NCBI RefSeq assembly: GCF_000266885.1
Contig: NC_018020.1
Coordinates: 3,100,001-3,164,000, forward strand
DNA: 64,000 nucleotides
Direction of reading: 5' to 3'
Source: Turneriella parva DSM 21527
Lineage (GTDB): Bacteria; Spirochaetota; Leptospiria; Turneriellales; Turneriellaceae
Under the pieces are notes generated by a model. It saw nothing but the letters and a program-made list of their open reading frames with translations, did not search any database and was not told the DNA's origin. Shown one piece after another: positions 52,984 to 60,674 of the stretch (position 1 is its first letter; each line of letters starts with the position of its first letter). The translations under genes and the position numbers were made by a program.

Positions 52984-53902
52984 TGAGCTTGTAAGAAACG
53001 CGCGGGCGTGCCTTATGGATGTATTTTACCTTGCCGATGAGGCGAAAAGCGGGTGAGGATTCAGCACTTACTTTGCCGCCGCCTGAGACGAGGCCGAAGA
53101 CTGCGAGATCTTCGGCGGCACTGAGCACCTGTAGGGCATTCCCTTCGCTGATTTTGCCGACGCTTTCGGCTGTCTGTACCTGGTCCAGGTCAATTTCAAG
53201 CTCGACAGAATTTGCTTCGGCCAGCAGGCGCAGCGTCTTTTCGACCGAGTCGCTTTGGTCGATAGCCGCAATGGGCCTCAATCCCTTGGGGTATGCGTGC
53301 AAGAACGTGGGTCGCTTGAAATACCTCGCGTCCCTCGCGCGCAGGTTTTTACTTTTCGAAAGAGCCGTGCGCGCCGTGTCGCTACCGCCGACGCAGCCGA
53401 TCTGAAAGACAGAATCACCGGCTTTCAGAGAAGCAGCCTGGCGCGCGATAAAGCGCCCCGAACTGCCGAAAAAGCTTAAAGTGAAATGGTCATGCAAAGA
53501 CCGCCCAGTGTCTCCCCCGATGAGGGTAATTGCGAAGCGGGTGAACAGGGCATCGAGCTCGCTCAAGAATGGCTTCACGAACCGGGTTGCCGCGTGTTCG
53601 GCGCGCAGGCCGAAATTCAGCAACGCAAATTCAGGTCTGATGCCTTTGACGGCGAAATCAGAAAAGTTGCGGGCGAAGAGCTTGTAGGCAATGTCTCGCG
53701 GTGAAAGCCAGGCATCGAGGTAGTGTATGCCTTCAACCAGACTGTCAGTAGCGACGTAAAGTTTACCTTGAGAGTGCAGCACCCCAATGTCGTCGGCGCG
53801 CAGCAAGTTTTGCTGCGAGCACTTCAGCCGCCCAAGCGCAGCAATAATCTGCTCTTCGCTGAGGCGCCTTTTATGTCTGTTCGCTTTGCTATACGCCGGC
53901 AC
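52934..53902 (-). CDS. thiL: Thiamine-monophosphate kinase
   Basis: A 322-residue AIR-synthase-fold enzyme that phosphorylates thiamine monophosphate to the diphosphate. Visible motifs are RADDIGVL (usual GDDAA replaced by ADDIG), the substrate stretch VATDSLVEGIHYLDAWLSPRDIAYKLFARNFSDFAVKGIRP, and IGGDTGRS (about 124-131). The C-terminal half is more divergent. These features favour ThiL over PurM or HypE. It begins 11 bp after proC and its end overlaps trmL by 50 bp. No other thiamine genes are in view. Confidence 0.83.
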   Translation of the reverse strand: MPAYSKANRHKRRLSEEQIIAALGRLKCSQQNLLRADDIGVLHSQGKLYVATDSLVEGIHYLDAWLSPRDIAYKLFARNFSDFAVKGIRPEFALLNFGLRAEHAATRFVKPFLSELDALFTRFAITLIGGDTGRSLHDHFTLSFFGSSGRFIARQAASLKAGDSVFQIGCVGGSDTARTALSKSKNLRARDARYFKRPTFLHAYPKGLRPIAAIDQSDSVEKTLRLLAEANSVELEIDLDQVQTAESVGKISEGNALQVLSAAEDLAVFGLVSGGGKVSAESSPAFRLIGKVKYIHKARPRVSYKLNGRNFTHRAKSFEHFG

Positions 53903-53913
53903 GGCCCGAGGTC

Positions 53914-54726
53914 TTAGTCGCCGGTGCCCGGCGGTAATTTTGCCTCTGCGGCGAGCTCTACGGAGCGCCGGGTGGCCGCGGTAACGGCTTCCATCACTGC
54001 ATTCGGGAAACCATGCCGGTGCAGCGATTTGAGCGCGACTGCTGTCGTGCCACCTGGAGAAGTTACATCGTGAATCAGGTTCTGCGGCGCCTCATGCGAT
54101 TGCCGTGCGAGCTCAGCAGAGCCCAATACTGTCTGCAGCGCCAGCGCGCGGCTGTCGGCGCGGCTTAAACCGAGCAGCACACCCGCGTCTTCGAGGTTCT
54201 GCAAGAAAAGGTAAACATATGCGGGGCCTGAACCTGAAAGGCCTGTCACCGCATGCAGAAGCTTTTCTTGCTCGAGGTAGATAGCGGTGCCGGTGTTCTC
54301 AAAAATTTCGCGCGCGAGCGCAAGGTCTTCACCTGCGCAGAAACGGTTGCCGGTAAATGCCGTAATGCCGCGGCGAATGAGTAACGGAGTATTGGGCATT
54401 GCGCGCACGGTAGGCCCATTCTCACCGCGGGCGGCGTCGATTGTCTTCAGCGCAACCCCGGCTGCGATGCTGATCACGAGGCGGTGGTCTGTGACGGCCG
54501 TGGCTACCTCAGCAACCTGCGCAGGCTTCGTGGCGATAATGAGGGTTTCTGTTTTTTCAACCAGTGCCTCGAGGCTCTCTGCCAGCGAGATCTTCTTCAG
54601 CAGTGATGGCCGCAGCGCTGAAGCAGCTTCGTTACTCTTCTCATAGCCTGAGATTTCGTATTTTGCCGAAAGCGCCTGCGCGAGCGCAGAACCCATTTTT
54701 CCGAGACCGACGATTCCGATTTTCAT
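53914..54726 (-). CDS. proC: Pyrroline-5-carboxylate reductase
   Basis: A 270-residue proline-synthesis enzyme reducing pyrroline-5-carboxylate with NAD(P)H. It has the Rossmann start IGIVGLGKMGSALAQALSA, RAMPNTPLLIRRGITAF, and the C-terminal dimer signature GLSGSGPAYVYLFLQNLEDAG with DVTSPGGTTAVALKSL. The start codon overlaps the AGCS-Psd stop (ATGA at 54723-54726), so it is translationally coupled to that fusion. Confidence 0.96.
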   Translation of the reverse strand: MKIGIVGLGKMGSALAQALSAKYEISGYEKSNEAASALRPSLLKKISLAESLEALVEKTETLIIATKPAQVAEVATAVTDHRLVISIAAGVALKTIDAARGENGPTVRAMPNTPLLIRRGITAFTGNRFCAGEDLALAREIFENTGTAIYLEQEKLLHAVTGLSGSGPAYVYLFLQNLEDAGVLLGLSRADSRALALQTVLGSAELARQSHEAPQNLIHDVTSPGGTTAVALKSLHRHGFPNAVMEAVTAATRRSVELAAEAKLPPGTGD

Positions 54727-57089
54727 TTGCGACCTGCCGATTTTCTGTTGGTTTTTGAGGTGTTAGCCTGTTTCGCCTGTTTCGCGGGCGCATTCTTGCC
54801 CGTGAAGAGAGCGATAGGCTGACCGAAGAGCAATTTCTGCTTCTCTTCAAAATCGAGCAGGTCAACGGAGTCGCGCTCAAAAAGCAGCATCACCGTTGAA
54901 CCCATTTCAAACCGGCCGAGTTCAGCGCCTTTGCGAATATAAATCTCTTCGTCGTACATGTGCTCTTTCGCGAGGCGAATCCAGCGGTTGGTAGCGATAT
55001 TGGGGTCATAGGTCACGCGAATTTTGCCAACCGACGTGGCGCCGACTTTGATCACCGCCACGAGCCCATGGTCGCTTTGAATATACGTGATGAGGCGTTC
55101 GTTCTTTGAGAAAAGCTGATTGATCGAATTCACCGCCAGGTTATTGACGGGAAAAAGTTTTCCCGGCTGGTAATAATAGCCCAGAATTCGGCCCTCAACC
55201 GGCGAATGGATGCGGTGGTAGTCTTGCGGTGAAAGGTAGATCGTCATGTAATGGCCGCCGAGAAACTGCTTGTAGAAGCGGTTGTTGCCCAAGAGGTTCT
55301 GCAGCGAAGATTCCATGCCCTTTGACTGCAAAAGCTGGCCTTTTTCGAGCGAGCCCGCGATGAGCAGCCTGCCATCTACTGGCGAAATGATGACGCTCTC
55401 TTTCTGGTCGATAAGGCGTGAGCCGTTCTTGAGGGCCCGCGTGAAGAATTTGTTCAGCGATTCGTAATCAGAAATTTCGAGCGCCGCCTCTTGAATATTA
55501 ATTTTGTAGATGCGCGCAAACGCGAGCACGATCGGTGTCATCATAAAGCGCGGCAGCCTCAGGCCTGCCAGAAATCCGTTGAGCTTCGACACCATATTCT
55601 TTGGCAGCAGCGTCAGCAGCAGAACATAAAACCGCACCGCCAAATCATGCTTATGCGGAAACTGCGAGAAGTATTCGAGTGCAAGACGCCGCACCTCGGC
55701 AAGTTTACTCAGCAGCGCCGTCAGATATATGACGGCAAGCAGCGAAAACAGCACCGAAGAGATCATCACCTTGTCGCCGAGGTTCAAGAACTGCTGCGAC
55801 AGAGCGAACGCCAGTACGAAGACGATGCGCGCAGGCCAGATGAGCATGCGGGCGCCGAGCGAAATCAGCAGGCGGTCGAGAATGATAATCCAGACTGCCG
55901 ACGCAATTGCGCCGAGCGCAAATGCTGAAAGCGCGATGATGAGAAAACCGCCGCGGCCGAGTGAACCTGAAAAAATATGCGCGAGTGAAAATTGCACCTG
56001 GCGAATGATTTCGCTCGCGGCAGCCGGGGCAGGGGCGAGCAGGGCTTTGACGCCACCCAGGGCGGCGTCGGCACCTTTCACTTCGGGTAATCCCGTAGCA
56101 TAGGCGAGGCACAGCAGCGGTATAAAAATCGTCGTATAAAAGAGCGCCGTCGACATCGACACGAGACCCTGCTTCACCGCGTAATCATTCACCGACGCGG
56201 CGGTGACCGAACCAGAAATGCCGGTGGCCTCTTCGGGGGCGACAATGCCGGCAAACGCGGCACACTTAAAGACGAGCAGCGAGGTGACGATGCCTGCGGT
56301 CAGACTCTTGAAGTTCAGCGCCTGCGAAAATGCCTGCGACATGATGCCCGACGCTTTTTGCGAATTCTGCGCGATGATATAGATGGCGAGTATAATTAAG
56401 AGGCTGGTGACAACAGGCGAAACGACTGCAGCAACCTTGCCGACGCGCTTTAGACTGCCGACTGCCATGATGAGACCCGTGATGACAATCAGCGTCGGCG
56501 CCCATCTGTTCGAAAAAATATTCTCGCCGAGTTTCATAGGTGCGGTCGTCTTTTCAGGGTTCGCATAGAATTGCTGCCACAGGTCGGCCTGCGCCAGTGC
56601 GCCCCAGAGAAGCACGACTGCGACTGCGAGCAGTGCATAGGCCTTACCGCCGTTCACGCCCCAAAAAGTTGTTCTGATGATATCGCGCGCGCCGCCGAGC
56701 CAGACGTAGTCGGTCTTTTCGCGGTAGCTGACCGCGAGCGTGCCGGTTGCGAAGCGCAGCGAGGCGAGCAAAATGCCAAAAAGCGCGACCCAGACGAGCG
56801 AAGCCGCACCGCCCCAGAGTACAATCACCGGAATTCCCAACAGAATGGCGGCATTTGCCTGAATGCTGCCCGCGAGAAACATCGCCCTGCGGTTATTGAT
56901 TTCGCCCGCGCGCTGTGCCTTCGTGAGGGTCGTGCCTTCGTCTTCTTTGCCGAGCCCGGCAAGCGCAATGCGAAAGCCGTAAATGACATAGCGCAGCGGC
57001 AAAAACCGCAAATACAGCGTGTATGCGGCAGAGGTGAAGATAAGCAGAATGAGCACCGCAAGCGAGAGATAGGCTTCAAGGCTGACCAT
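54723..57089 (-). CDS. AGCS-family transporter fused to phosphatidylserine decarboxylase
   Basis: A 788-residue single frame with two parts. Residues 1-470 are a multi-pass membrane domain (about ten helices) related to Na+:alanine/glycine symporters (AGCS): the FLAGSIQANAAILLG and LAVSYREKTDYVWLGGARDI stretches align in place and order, and APEEATGISGSVTAAS takes the place of the family's NEAGLGSAP signature. Residues 485-765 are a full proenzyme-type Psd: VDG with Asp572, DYHRIH with His625 and His628, and the EMGST self-cleavage site at 728-732 (cut expected between Gly730 and Ser731 to give the pyruvoyl group). The basic tail (766-788) is lineage-specific. It starts the proC-thiL-trmL-mfd operon. 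The Psd part is sure; the transport activity of the other part is uncertain. Confidence 0.85.
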   Translation of the reverse strand: MVSLEAYLSLAVLILLIFTSAAYTLYLRFLPLRYVIYGFRIALAGLGKEDEGTTLTKAQRAGEINNRRAMFLAGSIQANAAILLGIPVIVLWGGAASLVWVALFGILLASLRFATGTLAVSYREKTDYVWLGGARDIIRTTFWGVNGGKAYALLAVAVVLLWGALAQADLWQQFYANPEKTTAPMKLGENIFSNRWAPTLIVITGLIMAVGSLKRVGKVAAVVSPVVTSLLIILAIYIIAQNSQKASGIMSQAFSQALNFKSLTAGIVTSLLVFKCAAFAGIVAPEEATGISGSVTAASVNDYAVKQGLVSMSTALFYTTIFIPLLCLAYATGLPEVKGADAALGGVKALLAPAPAAASEIIRQVQFSLAHIFSGSLGRGGFLIIALSAFALGAIASAVWIIILDRLLISLGARMLIWPARIVFVLAFALSQQFLNLGDKVMISSVLFSLLAVIYLTALLSKLAEVRRLALEYFSQFPHKHDLAVRFYVLLLTLLPKNMVSKLNGFLAGLRLPRFMMTPIVLAFARIYKINIQEAALEISDYESLNKFFTRALKNGSRLIDQKESVIISPVDGRLLIAGSLEKGQLLQSKGMESSLQNLLGNNRFYKQFLGGHYMTIYLSPQDYHRIHSPVEGRILGYYYQPGKLFPVNNLAVNSINQLFSKNERLITYIQSDHGLVAVIKVGATSVGKIRVTYDPNIATNRWIRLAKEHMYDEEIYIRKGAELGRFEMGSTVMLLFERDSVDLLDFEEKQKLLFGQPIALFTGKNAPAKQAKQANTSKTNRKSAGRK

Positions 57090-57135
57090 GCTTCTCTATC
57101 CGCGAAAAACAGCCGCGCCGGCAAGCAATATAGGT

Positions 57136-57165
57136 ACCCTGCTGCCGCTTGCGCGGCAGCAGGGT
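57136..57165. repeat. Perfect 13-bp inverted repeat in a divergent promoter region
   Basis: ACCCTGCTGCCGC, 4-nt loop, GCGGCAGCAGGGT. It lies between the divergent starts of the AGCS-Psd gene (57089) and the M24 peptidase gene (57219), so it terminates neither. It may be an operator, a 5'-UTR hairpin or a dispersed repeat. Confidence 0.6.
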
Positions 57166-57218
57166 CATGTGGGCAATTTTAAAGTTGACGCTTTGTTCAA
57201 ATAACGCAGCGCACAATT

Positions 57219-58175
57219 ATGTCCAAGGAATTCTATACAGAAACAGACCTGTCAAACTTCGCCGAATGCCAGCGCCTCGCGTACGACGCGGTGGTCGCCA
57301 CGGCCAAGCGCCTCACCGCAGGTGTTACAGAGCGTGAGGCGGCGCAGATGATCGATGAAGAGGTGCGCGCGCGCGGCATGAGCCGCTACTTTCACGCGCC
57401 GTTCGCCTGGTTCGGCAGCCGCACCGCGTTTCAGGGCATCGACCGGCCGCTCGACACGCGAGCGTTTCCCTCGAAACTTCTACCTCCTCATTTTGGCCAA
57501 AAGTTCATGCCGACCGAAACCCGCCTTGAAGAGGGTATGGGCGTGATTCTCGACGTCGCGCCGATTCTGAATGACTGCTCGGCCGATGTCGGTTATGCAT
57601 TTGCATTCGGCCGCAACGAACGCATCGAAAAGGCACTCGACGATCTCGCGGTTTTCAGGCCGCTTATTCTTGCGGGTGTCTGCAAAGAGAAAACCATGGC
57701 AGAAATCTATGAGGATGTAGAAGCGGCACTCATGGATCTCGGCTACGAAAACTGCCACGCCAAATACCCGCAGGGCGTTCTCGGCCACAAGGTCGGCAAG
57801 ATACCCACACGCTTAATACCGCGTATTCCCGTCATGCGCTTTGAAGTCTCGACGTTTCTTTATCTCGCGTCAGAAGAACTTTCACGCCTTATTAATCCGT
57901 GGGACAACCACACAGCGCTTTGGAGCGCCGATTCACGCGTGAGCGCCGACCCGGGACTCTGGGCAGTTGAACCGCACATCGGTATGCTGCATCATGGGCG
58001 CGTAGACGCGCCGTCGGTCACCGGACTCGGCCGAGCCAAGGATGGCGAAAGGCCGAGCGAGGATTTTGGTGTCAAATGGGAAGAAATTATCCACGTCACC
58101 GAAAACAACGCCTATTACCTCGACGACAATCTGCCGCATGTCAACCGCTGGGCCGAACGCCAGGTAGCAGTCTGA
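57219..58175 (+). CDS. M24-family metallopeptidase (Xaa-Pro/methionine aminopeptidase fold)
   Basis: A 318-residue pita-bread-fold enzyme without the N-terminal domain of prolidases. The metal ligands are readable: VILDVAPILNDCSADVGYA (two Asp), GVLGHKVGK (His), VEPHIG (Glu) and GVKWEEIIHVTE (Glu). The substrate is unknown, and some members of this family work on non-peptide substrates such as creatine. The Asp-Asp-His-Glu-Glu set appears intact. ATG 57219; the next gene begins 19 bp after its stop, so the two are probably cotranscribed. Confidence 0.88.
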   Translation: MSKEFYTETDLSNFAECQRLAYDAVVATAKRLTAGVTEREAAQMIDEEVRARGMSRYFHAPFAWFGSRTAFQGIDRPLDTRAFPSKLLPPHFGQKFMPTETRLEEGMGVILDVAPILNDCSADVGYAFAFGRNERIEKALDDLAVFRPLILAGVCKEKTMAEIYEDVEAALMDLGYENCHAKYPQGVLGHKVGKIPTRLIPRIPVMRFEVSTFLYLASEELSRLINPWDNHTALWSADSRVSADPGLWAVEPHIGMLHHGRVDAPSVTGLGRAKDGERPSEDFGVKWEEIIHVTENNAYYLDDNLPHVNRWAERQVAV

Positions 58176-58194
58176 TTCATTAAACGGAGAAACT

Positions 58195-59019
58195 ATGGAA
58201 CGTAAATCACCCGAACAGATCAAACTCCACCGCATCGACGTGCAGTTCGACGAAACGCTGCCGAACCACTGGTTCGGGGGTAATGCCTTTCTGACGCACA
58301 TGCTCAACACATGGACGGCGATTTTTCCCGATGCCGAGCGCTATTTCGTACGCTGGTCGAAGAAGGCGCTTGCCGAGGTCACCGACCCTAAAATCAAAAA
58401 AGACATTCAAGGCTTTATCGGGCAAGAGACGATGCACGCGACGCAACACGAAAAGCTGTGGAGTGTTCTGAAAGCGCAGGGCTATAACCTCGACCCGGTA
58501 GTCTGGGTCGTCGGCAAGGTGGCGTTTGAATGGCTCGAAAGTGTGATACCCGACAAAACCAATTACGCGCTTGTGGCCGGGCTCGAGCATTTCACCGCGA
58601 TGTTCGGCGAGATCTATTTCGAAAACCCCGAACTCGTGAACCAGATGCACCCCGAGATGAAGCGCCTATTCGAGTGGCATGCGGCAGAAGAGGTCGAGCA
58701 CAAGGCAGTCGCCTACGACCAGCTGCTCGCGATCGATGACAGCTATGCACTGCGCACCGGCGTCATGAATGTGGCCGTCGTGGGCTTCTACCTCATCACG
58801 CTAGGCAATACGCTCTATTTCATGGCGCAGGATAAATCACTCTTCAAAGCCAAAGAATGGCTGACGATGTTCGATGTCTTTTTTGGAAAATACGATCTGG
58901 CGAGAAAAACGGTGGTGAAGTTTTTGGAGTATTACAAACCCGACTTTCACCCCTGGGATAACCAGAATTACCATCTGGCGCAGCCGACGCTGGCGAAATA
59001 TGAAAAGAGAGCATCGTGA
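58195..59019 (+). CDS. PF10118 metal-dependent hydrolase family protein
   Basis: A 274-residue helical protein of the COG3687/PF10118 family. It has the two ferritin-like metal-binding stretches FIGQETMHATQHEK (about 75-88) and WHAAEEVEHKAVAYD (about 161-175), whose Glu and His residues suggest a di-iron or other dinuclear centre. The family is poorly understood; substrates are unknown, and possible roles include hydroxylation or hydrolysis of fatty or aromatic compounds. A GGAG site sits eight bases before ATG. Its stop codon lies in the left arm of a strong terminator hairpin. Confidence 0.85.
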   Translation: MERKSPEQIKLHRIDVQFDETLPNHWFGGNAFLTHMLNTWTAIFPDAERYFVRWSKKALAEVTDPKIKKDIQGFIGQETMHATQHEKLWSVLKAQGYNLDPVVWVVGKVAFEWLESVIPDKTNYALVAGLEHFTAMFGEIYFENPELVNQMHPEMKRLFEWHAAEEVEHKAVAYDQLLAIDDSYALRTGVMNVAVVGFYLITLGNTLYFMAQDKSLFKAKEWLTMFDVFFGKYDLARKTVVKFLEYYKPDFHPWDNQNYHLAQPTLAKYEKRAS

Positions 59020-59046
59020 GCGCGTAGCGCTCACGATGCTCGTTTT
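59009..59046 (+). terminator. Intrinsic terminator overlapping a stop codon
   Basis: A 15-bp perfect stem (GAGCATCGTGAGCGC, loop GTA, complement) is followed by GTTTT. The TGA of the PF10118 gene is inside the left arm (59017-59019). As the next gene (PuuD-like) converges from the right and ends at 59059, the hairpin may serve both. Confidence 0.8.
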
Positions 59047-59058
59047 GAAATTAACAGG

Positions 59059-59787
59059 TTATTTCAACATCAACTCGACGCCGATGTAAAGTAAGATAGT
59101 CAGCAAGAAACCCATGTGAATTACACCCTTGACTGATTCAAGGGGTTTGAATGTGACCGGTTTTTTCGCCGGGTCATTTGACGTAAAAAGGGCGTTTGCC
59201 TCGATCAGCAGAAGCACGACAGTCGTAACGATAAGCCAGGCGTTAAGCTTTTCTGCTGTAATACCAGGTAGAATCAGGTTATTTGCCGCTGCCATATAGA
59301 ATAGCATTGGTATTGAAAGAAAGGTGTTAGTCCGCGATGCGAGAAATGCGCGTCTTGCCATTTGCGGTACGCCATCGATTTTTTCGCCGTTTGCTGCTGC
59401 GATGATTTTTTTCTGGCGTGGCCAGATAACAAACCAGACATTAACGAACATGATTGTCGCAAACATGAAGCCTGGATAAATTTTTGCGAACCAAATATTC
59501 CACGATGGATCACCGACGATACGACCACTTATCGGGTCAAAACCTTTCAAGCCAATTAGCCCGAGACCCGTGAGAAATGTCAGAAGTGCCCCGTAGCGAA
59601 AGTACCACATGACTTTGGGGAAAAGCTTTTGTTTTGCAGCGGTTTGTCCGGCTGCGTCGAGCGCGGCTACGTATCCACCTTGTACAAAGTTAAGGTACCA
59701 AAGTACACCTATCCAAAGGACTCCACCGATAATATGAAAATAGCGGAAGAGAAAAGTACCGTGATCAGCAAATATCGTTATATCCAT
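59059..59787 (-). CDS. PuuD-like (PF06181) membrane protein
   Basis: A 242-residue membrane protein with about seven hydrophobic helices. The N terminus FRYFHIIGGVLWIGVLWYLNFVQGG matches the PuuD/urate-hydroxylase N-terminal family, with its conserved His in helix 1 possibly binding haem. Other features are WNIWFAKIYPGFMFATIMFVNVWFVIWPRQK and NTFLSIPMLFYMAAANN. PuuD proteins oxidise urate, using a cytochrome c domain; this protein has no C-terminal haem motif (CxxCH) and may be an electron-transfer or structural relative. AAAGGAGT precedes ATG 59787, and a strong sigma-70-type promoter lies upstream. Confidence 0.82.
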   Translation of the reverse strand: MDITIFADHGTFLFRYFHIIGGVLWIGVLWYLNFVQGGYVAALDAAGQTAAKQKLFPKVMWYFRYGALLTFLTGLGLIGLKGFDPISGRIVGDPSWNIWFAKIYPGFMFATIMFVNVWFVIWPRQKKIIAAANGEKIDGVPQMARRAFLASRTNTFLSIPMLFYMAAANNLILPGITAEKLNAWLIVTTVVLLLIEANALFTSNDPAKKPVTFKPLESVKGVIHMGFLLTILLYIGVELMLK

Positions 59788-59819
59788 TTTGACTCCTTTA
59801 GTCAGTTTTAATTTCTCTG

Positions 59820-59849
59820 AATATACTTTTTTTTCGCAGCTCGTGTCAA
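59820..59849 (-). promoter_or_regulatory. Sigma-70-type promoter of the PuuD-like gene
   Basis: On the minus strand, TTGACA (59844-59849) is the perfect -35 hexamer, then 18 bases, then TATATT (59820-59825), matching the -10 consensus at five of six positions. The start would fall near 59813, giving a short 5' UTR containing AAAGGAGT. The AT-rich stretch around it contrasts with the GC-rich neighbourhood. Confidence 0.8.
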
Positions 59850-59954
59850 TAATTTGTCATATTGCCCGCAGAGCGGCGACCAATGTGCAGGCGTGGTCAA
59901 TCGTGCCCGGCCGTCGGTCACATGACACAGGCGCGCCGCAAATGAGGAGAGAAG

Positions 59955-60599
59955 ATGTATCAAAGAAAATTAGGTCTGTTAATCATGTTTGCAGCAATCA
60001 CCTGCGGTAAAAAGGCAGAGGCAGGCGTTCGCGGCAGCGACGGCTTTTCGCTGCCGCGCCCTTACGTGCAGAGCGACAAGTCGCTGCGCGTTGCGGTGTT
60101 CGCCGGCGGCTGCTTCTGGTGCATGGAGCCGCCATTCGAAAAGTTAGCGGGCGTGAAGGCAGTCATCTCGGGTTATGCCGGCGGTTCAGAGAAAAATCCG
60201 ACTTATGACGAAGTTTCTTACGGGCGAAGTTCGCATGTCGAATCGGTACTTGTGCTCTACGACCCCAAAGTTGTGAGCTATGAAAAGCTACTCGCCGTTT
60301 TTTGGCAAAACATCAACCCCGAACAAGACGACGGCCAGTTCTACGACAGGGGGCCGCAGTATATGACATATATTTTTTACGCGAATGAGGCCGAGCGCCA
60401 GCTCGCAGAAAAATCCAAGGCGGATTTATTAGCGACCAAAAAGTTTTCGCGCATCGCGACCCGGCTCGCCCCAGCGACTGCCTTCTGGCCCGCCGAAGAC
60501 TACCATCAGGATTATTACAAGAAGAACCCAGACCACTACCAACGCTATCGCGTTGGTTCGGGCAGGGATGCATATTTAAGGAACAAGTGGCAGCCGTAG
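59955..60599 (+). CDS. msrA: Peptide methionine sulfoxide reductase MsrA, secreted or lipoprotein
   Basis: A 214-residue enzyme that repairs oxidised methionine (S-form). An N-terminal signal (LGLLIMFAAITC) ends in Cys17, possibly a lipidated Cys with a relaxed box, so the enzyme would act outside the cytosol. Catalytic Cys53 lies in FAGGCFWCMEPPFEKLAG. VSGYAGGS-type ISGYAGGSEKNPTYDEVSYGRSSHVESVLVLYDP and FWPAEDYHQDYY are canonical. AGGAGA precedes ATG 59955. It stands alone, convergent with secA over a 75-bp repeat-containing gap. Confidence 0.94.
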   Translation: MYQRKLGLLIMFAAITCGKKAEAGVRGSDGFSLPRPYVQSDKSLRVAVFAGGCFWCMEPPFEKLAGVKAVISGYAGGSEKNPTYDEVSYGRSSHVESVLVLYDPKVVSYEKLLAVFWQNINPEQDDGQFYDRGPQYMTYIFYANEAERQLAEKSKADLLATKKFSRIATRLAPATAFWPAEDYHQDYYKKNPDHYQRYRVGSGRDAYLRNKWQP

Positions 60600-60604
60600 T
60601 CGCC

Positions 60605-60666
60605 ATGCCCGCGCATGCGGGCATCTCACCTCGTGAAACACATTAGATTCCCGCTTTCGCGGGAAT
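60605..60666. repeat. Paired palindromic repeat, copy B
   Basis: Hairpin ATGCCCGC-GCAT-GCGGGCAT (60605-60624), then hairpin ATTCCCGC-TTTC-GCGGGAAT (60647-60666), in the same order and orientation as copy A (26472-26552). The spacer between them differs. It fills the gap between convergent msrA and secA. The ATTCCC-N8-GGGAAT design matches the neisserial dRS3 pattern in my recall. Confidence 0.7.
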
Positions 60667-60674
60667 GACCGGGA

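Noticed and set aside
54723-57089. Misassembly or frameshift joining two genes
   Set aside because: The reading frame is continuous, with coherent membrane helices up to the start of the Psd domain and no internal ribosome-binding site and start pair at the boundary that would suggest two separate genes; the fusion is reported as real, with a check proposed.
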